DNA from: CAYOLL01 sp964404765 [NCBI: uncultured Gemmatimonadota bacterium]
GTDB taxonomy: Bacteria > 4572-55
Length of the DNA: 21,664 bases
Direction of reading: 5' to 3'
NCBI GenBank assembly: GCA_964404765.1
Contig: CAYOLL010000103.1
Span: 1 to 21,664 of the forward strand
Made by a program: the position numbers and the translations under genes
Notes under the pieces: generated by a model
What the model saw: only the letters and a program-made list of their open reading frames with translations
Told to the model about the DNA's origin: nothing
The model's database searches: none
Shown here: in pieces, positions 1 through 7,900 of the stretch
Layout: every line of letters begins with the position of its first letter
How positions within the stretch are numbered: the first letter of the stretch is position 1

Positions 1-53
1 GGTGGTACACTTCTCATGCCGATTTTTGGTACATTTTTATTTGCCTATTGACA
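1..53. mobile_element. Probable terminus of an IS21-type insertion sequence (partial)
   Basis: Two imperfect direct repeats of about 24 bp, each starting TGGTACA (at 3 and 27), are followed by a GCC-containing stretch, and the block ends in TTGACA at 48-53. Read from the other strand it starts TGTCAATAG and then carries GTACC-containing repeats. IS21-family elements are known for a TGT/ACA-type end with several subterminal repeats, so this looks like the last ~50 bp of such an element whose transposase genes lie left of the window. No transposase is visible, and a target duplication cannot be tested because only one end is present. Confidence 0.42.
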
Positions 54-74
54 AAGAGAGATTGGCGCTTAAAT

Positions 75-180
75 TGAAGCAACACAGACGATTTGAATGT
101 TTTAACGAAGTTTTTTTGATCTAAAAAAACCAGGCCACATCAAATTACACTTTGTGTCTTTCTGCCTTTATGGTACGAAT
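75..180. repeat. Dispersed non-coding repeat, copy A
   Basis: This 106-bp stretch aligns without gaps to 15478-15583. Both begin TGAAGCAA, both contain a run of seven T followed by GATCT at the same offset, both have CTTTGTG in the right third and both end in GAAT. By eye about 70% of positions agree. It contains no open frame. It sits between the putative IS end and the stop codon of the triple-TIR gene. The left terminal inverted repeat seen in copy B is not recognisable here, so this copy may be decayed or truncated. Confidence 0.65.
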
Positions 181-200
181 ACTTCAGGTTAAGCGCAATC

Positions 201-3200
201 TTACCGGATCAAAAATGCCATCATAAAAATAACGATGGCCGGCAACAATAACGGTAATGCCGCGGCCAACGCCAAATACCCCACGAATGCCAACGGCTTG
301 TGCTGATAATGCCGCGTCAGCGCCAGTCGGGTTGGTAAAACAGCCGAGCAACCATAAGCCGTCACGAAAATAGCCACCCCCAAGTATGGGTACAAATAGC
401 GCAGCGTCACACCAAAGACGAGTCCAAGCAGCGCAAGACCGCCAAGCCATTGCCATCTTAACAACGTAGCTTTGTTTTTGTAAAGAAAGGCGACGCTCAG
501 GCCAACCGCCAGAATGACCAGTAAAAAGATTAAAATTCCCGGCAGAATCGGCACGCCCATTGCAAAACCGCTCCAGATAAGCACGGTCCAGCTAACCGCA
601 AAAGCCGCGTGCCCGATCAGATAAACCCAAAAGCTCATCCGCCGTCCTTCCCGATAATGCCCGCGCAATTGCGTAAAAGCTGCGGTCGCCGTCACGCAAA
701 CAGAGCTGAGGCAAACAGCCAGTATTATTGGAAAGGGCATGGTGCGGCGGGAGGCTTCACCGACAACAAATGAAAGGCCGCCAATATAAAACATGGCAAC
801 CAGCCAGATCACTGTCGGCAAAATCATCATGATGTAAAAAGTTTTGTGATTATTGGTGTAATATTGTTGAAGCGCATAGTAGATCAATGCCGTCAGCCCG
901 GCAGCGCTCATGACGGCCAGGCCGAAGATCATAAAGCTATCACTATATGTCTGAAAAGCGGACTTATTCAGGAACGGCGAGCTGTGATAGCCGGCGATTA
1001 ACAAGAGGACAAAAAATAAAGTACTAAACGCAATGCGATAACGGGGATGCTCATAATAAAAGGCAGCCAGGACAAAGCTAACGGTCGCCGCCCCCAGCGA
1101 AAGCAACATTAGAAGAATATTGGCCGTTGTCTCGCTGGGGTTGCTCATGTAGCTATACCATAGCAGCAGTCCGCCCGATGCCCCGGCAATAGCCGTCACT
1201 GCCGCGGCAACTTTGCGCCCGGCTTGCAAATCGGATCGAACCTGCATTAGGCCGGCAATCAACAGAAAAACGAGATCAACAATCAATAAAAAGTATTTGA
1301 CAACCATACGCTGGATCCAGTCCCAATGCAACTTAGCCAGCATATCATCAACCCGGATATTCTCGGTAAAATAGCGGTTCCAATAATCGGCGTCCGGCAC
1401 AAGCCCGGCCAGGGTCCGATCTGCCCAGCGGATCAGACTGCGGGTTTGGTCGTAGATCAGAAGGCGATTGCCGACGGCGATAAAGACGGCGTTGTGCCCG
1501 GGCACAAAACCGGCCTGGGTAATTGGCCGATCATATTGATAGATGTCAATCAGGACGCCGGTTGAGTCCCATAATCGCGCCGTGTTATCGGCGGCAACGG
1601 TCAGGATAAACTGTCTGTCCGGCGAAAATGCCGCATCCGTCAAGCCCTTTTTATGACCCTGCAGCCGGGCTAATAACTGTCCGTCAATATTCCACAACCG
1701 TGCCGTTGCATCCTGCGCTAACGTCAAAAAACGCCGGCTATCGGTTGAAAATACAATCCGGCCAATATCGCCTGTATGACCTTTGAGATCGGTCAGATGC
1801 TCGCGGCCTTCATCGCCGATGAGCCAGGCCATGTTCAAATCGCGCAACAGGTTGTTGCGGCGGGTAATTGCCGGGTCAGCCTTTTCACTTTTAAGTGACC
1901 ATAAAAATCCTAAGGAGCCATCGATTGTCACCAAATAGTTGCCGTCGGGAGCCAAAAAAGGGCTTTCGTCACTACGGCTGGAAACAAAATGATGCTGACC
2001 GGTCACCGGATTAACAATTTCCAGGCGCGCCTCTTGTGCGCCGCTGCCGGAATAACTGGCCAAAACAAGATCACACCCATCGGCAAAACGGGCCTGCAAA
2101 AACGGTTGTGTGGCGCTGCCTAATGAATCAATCGGGACACCATCCATTTTATAAAGATAGCCGCTTTGATCAAAGCGTGTCCGCAAGATATAACGATTTT
2201 TAGCTGAAAAATGGACTGTTCCCGTCTCTAAATCCGGCGCGAGCACGGTGTTGATGCGGACACCGGCCAAATCCCAACGCGTGATTTGGCCATGCGAATC
2301 GGCGATGAGAATGGCCTGGCCGTCTATGGTGAATGTCGTGGCCAATACGTAGGTGGAATCAAATGGCACAACGGCATGGAGATTATCATGGATATCCCAC
2401 CCTTTGCGGGGAGGAGAATGCCACATTTCCAGACGATTGGCCAAGCCCATGCCGATATAATCATTGATGCTTGGATCAAAAGACGCTCTTTCGGAACGGA
2501 CAGCTACGCTTTGGCCGGATTGACTCCAGCACACTTCACGAATCACCATGGTATCCGGGGCGTAAAAAATAACATTGGGATAATTCAGGCTGTCGCGCAT
2601 GTTTTCCAGCCGCTGCTCCATCCAATTCAGGTTTTCGACTATTACGCCGGGTGGATCAGGCAGGCTCAGGGTGTAGGCGCGTTCGCTCAAATGAATGGCG
2701 TGTTGATACTTGCCTTCGTAAAATGCCGTGCGGGCGTCGGACACCATCGACAGGGTGGAAGAGGTGCGAACACGTTTAAGCGCGGTATTCCACTGCCAGA
2801 GCGCGATAAGCGCCGCCAATGCCGTGAGCAGCATCAGAACGCTGGAGGCCCGTTTCATCATCAGCTTGCGGCGTTCTTTTTGGGCGATACGCTCCCGGCT
2901 GGCTTTGATATGGGCAATGTGCAATTCTGCGGGGGCGGGTTGCTTGCGCTGGCTCTCGGCTTCTTCCAGCCAGGCTTCGGCTAAAGTGTAGGCGTTACCA
3001 CGCAATAAGGTGTCTTCATTTTTACCGGCGGCTTCCCATTCGCGGGCTTTTTGCAACCAAAGCGTATGATTTTTTACATATTCGCGGTCTTCGTCGAGGG
3101 CACGGATTAAACGTCGGAACGCGGCTTCGAACTCTGTTTCGTCCGGGCGAAAATTTGTCCATTGCAAACTGGCTAATTGCTGCGGTAATTGGTTACTATC

Positions 3201-4781
3201 CACGGTGCGATAGGCGAGAGGGAGGAAGCGCTTGCCTAATTTGGCCGCAAATTCGACTTCACTGACGCAATATTTAGAACCAATTGAATCCGGCGAAATG
3301 ATGAATAAAAAATTGTCTGCGGTTTCAATGCCGGTAAATATTTCTTTTTTAAAATCAGCGCCCTCGGCAATGCTTTCCAGGTCAAACCAGGTTGTCTTGC
3401 CGTAAATTTGCAGTTGATCGTTTAAGCGACGGGCAAAATCGGCATCCTTGCGAGAGTAGGAAATGAAGACATCCGTATGCAGTTGTTCGCTGCGGGCGGC
3501 GCTGGCTTCAATAAATTCGCGGTGCAGCTCCGTAGGCAGGTGGGAGTCGCGTTTTAAGCCTAATTTAAGCCAGGCCTGGGCGTTTTGCAGATTATAGCCG
3601 CGCAGCAGGATGCTGGCATTGCCGCCCTGTCGTTGCCATTTGAGCGCCTGCGTCAAAAATACTTTATGTCGATTAAAATAATCACTATCCGTATTTAATT
3701 GATTAAGAATATCATCAATATCACGGTCGTAATCCGATTTTTCCTGCTTGGAGCTATACGGTTCTGGCTCCTTATTGTCGGTAAAATCGATATATTGAAG
3801 CTGACGGATGTCCGCTGGAATTTTCGCGGCCTCGACCGGCTCAATCAGCAGAGGAATAATGCGCTTATTCAATTTTTTGACATGGGCTAATTCTTTAAGG
3901 CACCATTCGGATTCAACGGATTCCGGCGAGATAAGAAACATGAAATTGTCCGCTTGCTCGATACCTTCGTAAATCGCCTGCTCGAAAGGCTTGCCTTTTT
4001 GAATATCCAGATCGTGCACCCAGGTCGTAATGGCCTTTCGCGCCAGGGAGCGCCGGATACGATCCCGCAATTCTTTGTTCGCCGTCGCGTACGAGACAAA
4101 TACATCCGTCAATAAATTGTTGGCATTCTTGATTGATTCACAAATATACTCACAATGGACATCGGATGGATAGCACGGCGGTTGCTCGTTATTACTCTCC
4201 AATGCCGCCAGCCATTCTTCGGCGGCTTCGCGCTCTTTGCCAACCAGCAAATATGTCGAAGTTCGATAATTATGTTCCCAATCAATAGCTTTGAGCAAGA
4301 GTTCCGTGTGAAGATGGATGACATCCTGGTTTGCCCGTAAGAGCTGCTCCAGATTGGCAAATGCCTGGTCAAAATTGTCCAGCGCCGGCCATTGATCGAG
4401 CGGTTTATTCGGATCGGCCTGCTCGCGGAAGGGCAGCCAATTGAGCTTGCGAATGATTGGATGCATGTGCGCGTTAATAACGTCATCGTCCGGTTTGATG
4501 TGCAAAATAGGGATGATGCGCTTGCCGCGCTTAATGGCCAGCTCGATTTCCTTGCGGCAATAGGCAGACTTGACGGAATGCGGGGCAATGATGAAGATAA
4601 AATTGTGGGCGTGATTGATTCCCTGATCAATTTGATCCTGAAAATCTACGGCCAGCGGGATATCATTCTGATCAAACCAGACTTCAAAGCCGCCGGCTTT
4701 TAGCCGATCATGTAAACGTCCGGCAAAAACTTTGCTGTCCGCCCGGCCATAAGAAATAAAAACATCGTCGAGATGGGGCAT
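201..4781 (-). CDS. Triple-TIR, WD40-like, polytopic membrane protein
   Basis: This 1526-aa protein has three TIR domains at about residues 5-125, 226-340 and 437-550. Each begins with a DVF(I/V)SY strand and each keeps the Cys-x-x-Glu motif around the catalytic glutamate of TIR NADases (E78 in YCRKE, E297 in WCLKE, E508 in YCVSE). Each TIR is followed by a ~60-residue helical tail with a conserved Trp, an LL(V/R)G motif and a WL pair, so the unit repeats about every 210 residues. One membrane segment (~646-664) with flanking basic residues follows. Next comes a beta-propeller-like region containing two clear WD40 repeats ending ARLW (1027-1030 and 1068-1071), and then about 11 hydrophobic helices from ~1158 to the end. 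TIR domains cleave NAD or act as signalling adaptors. The LLRG tail resembles sequence seen in nSTAND/WD40 proteins, but no NTPase domain is present. If the TIRs are cytoplasmic, the propeller would lie outside the inner membrane. The frame opens earlier at a TTG (4853), but the ATG directly before the first TIR strand, with GGCGG upstream, is preferred. It lies 121 bp downstream of the sensor kinase. An NADase-based defence or stress effector/receptor is plausible but unproven. Confidence 0.88.
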   Translation of the reverse strand: MPHLDDVFISYGRADSKVFAGRLHDRLKAGGFEVWFDQNDIPLAVDFQDQIDQGINHAHNFIFIIAPHSVKSAYCRKEIELAIKRGKRIIPILHIKPDDDVINAHMHPIIRKLNWLPFREQADPNKPLDQWPALDNFDQAFANLEQLLRANQDVIHLHTELLLKAIDWEHNYRTSTYLLVGKEREAAEEWLAALESNNEQPPCYPSDVHCEYICESIKNANNLLTDVFVSYATANKELRDRIRRSLARKAITTWVHDLDIQKGKPFEQAIYEGIEQADNFMFLISPESVESEWCLKELAHVKKLNKRIIPLLIEPVEAAKIPADIRQLQYIDFTDNKEPEPYSSKQEKSDYDRDIDDILNQLNTDSDYFNRHKVFLTQALKWQRQGGNASILLRGYNLQNAQAWLKLGLKRDSHLPTELHREFIEASAARSEQLHTDVFISYSRKDADFARRLNDQLQIYGKTTWFDLESIAEGADFKKEIFTGIETADNFLFIISPDSIGSKYCVSEVEFAAKLGKRFLPLAYRTVDSNQLPQQLASLQWTNFRPDETEFEAAFRRLIRALDEDREYVKNHTLWLQKAREWEAAGKNEDTLLRGNAYTLAEAWLEEAESQRKQPAPAELHIAHIKASRERIAQKERRKLMMKRASSVLMLLTALAALIALWQWNTALKRVRTSSTLSMVSDARTAFYEGKYQHAIHLSERAYTLSLPDPPGVIVENLNWMEQRLENMRDSLNYPNVIFYAPDTMVIREVCWSQSGQSVAVRSERASFDPSINDYIGMGLANRLEMWHSPPRKGWDIHDNLHAVVPFDSTYVLATTFTIDGQAILIADSHGQITRWDLAGVRINTVLAPDLETGTVHFSAKNRYILRTRFDQSGYLYKMDGVPIDSLGSATQPFLQARFADGCDLVLASYSGSGAQEARLEIVNPVTGQHHFVSSRSDESPFLAPDGNYLVTIDGSLGFLWSLKSEKADPAITRRNNLLRDLNMAWLIGDEGREHLTDLKGHTGDIGRIVFSTDSRRFLTLAQDATARLWNIDGQLLARLQGHKKGLTDAAFSPDRQFILTVAADNTARLWDSTGVLIDIYQYDRPITQAGFVPGHNAVFIAVGNRLLIYDQTRSLIRWADRTLAGLVPDADYWNRYFTENIRVDDMLAKLHWDWIQRMVVKYFLLIVDLVFLLIAGLMQVRSDLQAGRKVAAAVTAIAGASGGLLLWYSYMSNPSETTANILLMLLSLGAATVSFVLAAFYYEHPRYRIAFSTLFFVLLLIAGYHSSPFLNKSAFQTYSDSFMIFGLAVMSAAGLTALIYYALQQYYTNNHKTFYIMMILPTVIWLVAMFYIGGLSFVVGEASRRTMPFPIILAVCLSSVCVTATAAFTQLRGHYREGRRMSFWVYLIGHAAFAVSWTVLIWSGFAMGVPILPGILIFLLVILAVGLSVAFLYKNKATLLRWQWLGGLALLGLVFGVTLRYLYPYLGVAIFVTAYGCSAVLPTRLALTRHYQHKPLAFVGYLALAAALPLLLPAIVIFMMAFLIR

Positions 4782-4870
4782 GGTGCTATCACTACCGCCT
4801 GTTGTGTCATAACTCTTTAGCCATACAGCCTGTAGCGCTAATTCTTTAAGCAACTAAGCAACCCTGAACA

Positions 4871-4888
4871 TCAAAGCTATCGCTTTGA
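4871..4888 (-). promoter_or_regulatory. Perfect hairpin between kinase and TIR genes
   Basis: A 7-bp perfect stem (TCAAAGC/GCTTTGA) with a 4-nt loop lies in the 121-bp gap between the kinase stop and the TIR start. It has no T-run after it, so it does not look like a classical terminator. It could act as an RNA stability or processing element in a shared transcript. Function is inference only. Confidence 0.35.
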
Positions 4889-4902
4889 ACTCCGAAGCAA
4901 GT

Positions 4903-7900
4903 TTAATTTTTCACATACGGCTGCGCCATAAATGTTACTGTAAACGTCGCACCGATCCCGACTTCGCTTTCAATGCTAATATCGCCTTCATAGAGTTGCG
5001 CTAATTTCCGGACATAATTCAAGCCCAGGCCGGTGCCATTCGTCGGTTTGGTCGAAAAGAAGGGTGTGAATAACCGTTCCAAATCCGCCGGCTTGATGCC
5101 GGTAGCATTATCGCGGACTTGAAATTCAAGGTTTGGTCCCTTTTCCCGCAGAGAAATGTGCAATTGTTTGGAGCGATTGTCCTGCACTTCACGATAGGCA
5201 TCGCGGGCATTGCCAATGAGATGGGTAAAGATAGACTCAAAGTGACGGGGGCTGGCCTGTTGCGGCGGAATAGGTGCGATATCTAACTCCACGGCAATTT
5301 GCATGGCGTCCAAGTCAGGCTTAAATTGGGCCAGCGTTTTCTGCAAAACTTCCGCCGGATCAACGGATTCTTTGCCGCGCCGCGCCGTATTCAGCTTGGA
5401 ATACTCAAAAATAAGTGTCGTGACATTCAGCGCCCGATTTGTCGCAGTCTCCACAATCCGCAGCGCCTGGTCCAACCGCTCCTCGTTTTCCTCGATTTGC
5501 TGAAAATCGCGCACTACATCATCCCATTCATGCTCTGTAATCAACCCTTCGACGCGGTGAAATGCCCGCCCTAACAAATCAGCATTATGCTCACATAAGG
5601 TTTTGCCATCCTGAATAACGGTTTGCACGACCATGGACGCGCCGGTCAGGGCATTGCGCATTTCGTGAGCAAAACCACCGGCCATCTGCTGTTCCAACGC
5701 ATTTTTTTCCAATTTGAGAATCTTTTGATGCGCGCCTTCTAATTGGCGAGTGCGCTCTTTGACTTTTTCATCTAAATTGGCATAGAGATTGGACAGGCTT
5801 AAATGTGTTTTGAGCCGGGCCACCAGCTCGGTGCGCGAAAAAGGTTTGATCAAATAATCATTAGCGCCACAGCTCAATCCTTCAATAACATCTGCCGCTT
5901 GATTTTTAGCCGTCAGCATGATGACCGGCAGGTCATTAGCCACATATTTTTCACGGATTTTACGGCAGACTTCAAAACCGCTCATGCGTGGCATCATTAC
6001 GTCAAGCAATACCAGATGGGGCAGATCGGCTTCTATTGCGACCAAACCGGACGGGCCGTCCTCAGCTTCAATCACTTGAATTTTTAGCACGGATAGCGTG
6101 TTATTCAGAACCTGACGATTCACTGGTTCGTCATCAACAACCAGAATTTTTAGACCGGAGCTGAAGCTGTGGGCGTCCGGATGAACGGGCATCTCTGCGG
6201 CAGCCTCCGAACTTGGCTGATTATCTGCCACGCGCTGCAAAAATGCACCGGCCTCATCGGCCATCATCTGCTCGCTGCGTTGAGCCGGCCTGGGCGCAAT
6301 TTCGCCCGAAGCCGGCGGCAGGGTGAAGATAAATTTGGAGCCGACGTTTATTTCCGAGTCAACCCAAATTTTGCCGCCGTGCAATTCTACCAATTCTTTT
6401 GTAATGGCCAGACCAAGGCCGGTGCCGCCATAGAGCCGGGCCGTAGAACCATCGGCTTGCTCAAAAGATTCAAATATCCGGGCAAACTTATCTTTAGGAA
6501 TGCCAATACCGGTATCGCTAATGCAAATTTGCAAATAACCACCGTCAGCGAGAGCGGACGACACGGTGACTGCGCCCGATTCGGTAAACTTGATGGCATT
6601 ACCGACCAGATTGTGCAAAATCTGCTGCAAGCGGTTTTCATCGGCCAAAACGAGTGTGCCCGGCGCAATCTGATTAACAAGCTGCACCGCCTTACCGCCT
6701 AATAAATGACGAGAAAGTTCCAGAACTGCCGCTGTAATGTGATGCAAATCCTGCGGACGGGCTTCCACCACCGCTTTTTGGCTTTTAAGTTTGGCAAAAT
6801 CCAGAATATTATCGACCAATTTGGTCAGCCGCCGACCACTGCCGACAATCATTTGCAGATTGTCACGGGTCGGCTTGGGCAATACGCCGGTGGCGCCATC
6901 CATAAGCGATTCTGCCAGACCGATTATGCCGTTTAAGGGTGTGCGCAGTTCGTGCGAAGTGTTGGCCAAAAATTCATCCTTCATCTTGTCAATCCGGCGC
7001 AGGCCGTCGACCAGAATCCGCTGCTGCTCCAGTTCTTTTTCATGGGCGAGGGTCTTAAAACGGACGTAGCCAAAAATAACGCCGGTCAGCATCAGGATAT
7101 AAAGCGCATAGGCCCACCAAGTTTTCCAGGGTGGAGGATCGACTAAAATTTTAAGCGAAACACCGGTTTCGTTCCAGACCCCGTCGTTGTTGGCGCCTTT
7201 GACCCGGAATATATAGACCCCGCCGTTAAGATTTGGGTAACCGGCATAGCGGCGTGAGCCGGCTTCAATCCAGGTTTTATCAACGCCTTGCAGTTGATAC
7301 TGGTAGCGGTTTTTTTCCGGGCGGGTAAAATCCAGCGCGGCAAACTCAACCGCAAAAAAGTTCTGGTTGTATGACAAATGAACCAGCGGTATCGTGGCCA
7401 GGCTATGCTCAAAATCAGCAGGGTGGCCCAGAATACTAAACGCGGTCAGGGCAATGGGTGGGGGATAGGGGTTGTCCTGAACGCGCGCCGGATCAAAATA
7501 GTTAAACCCGTCAATACCACCAAAAAACAACCACCCGTCACGGCTTTTGGCAAAAGCGCCATCATTAAAAATATTACTTTGCAAGCCGTCAAAAACATCA
7601 TAATTACGAAAAGTATTTGTCTGCGGATTCAGCCGCGACAAGCCTTTGTTAGTGCTTAACCAAAGCTGACCTTCCGCATCCGTTAACATGCCGATAATAT
7701 AATCATTGGGCAGGCCGTCTTTTTCAAAATAGCGGCGGAATGTTTTATGAACCGGATCAAAACAATTCAAACCCTGATTCGTGCCGATCCACAAATTGCC
7801 ATTGTCGCTAAACAGCAGCGAGTTTACATAATCATGGCTAAGGCTGTTTGGATTTTGGGCAGAATGACGGTAACTCTCAAACCGGCCTGTTGACGGATCA

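Noticed and set aside
48-75. Plus-strand promoter starting at TTGACA (48-53)
   Set aside because: The hexamer is part of the putative IS end, the downstream -10 is poor, and it points against the only adjacent gene.
2286-2984. 232-codon plus-strand open frame inside the triple-TIR gene
   Set aside because: It lies wholly opposite a gene with clear domain content, its translation shows no recognisable domain, and no ribosome site was evident. It is a shadow frame.
4109-4630. 173-codon minus-strand frame overlapping the TIR1 and TIR2 region
   Set aside because: It is an alternative frame of the same strand within the TIR gene, rich in Ser/Arg and without motifs. The TIR frame runs uninterrupted, so no frameshift is needed.
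6169-6702. 177-codon plus-strand open frame opposite the kinase catalytic core
   Set aside because: The minus strand here encodes intact HATPase motifs, and the opposite frame has no domain.
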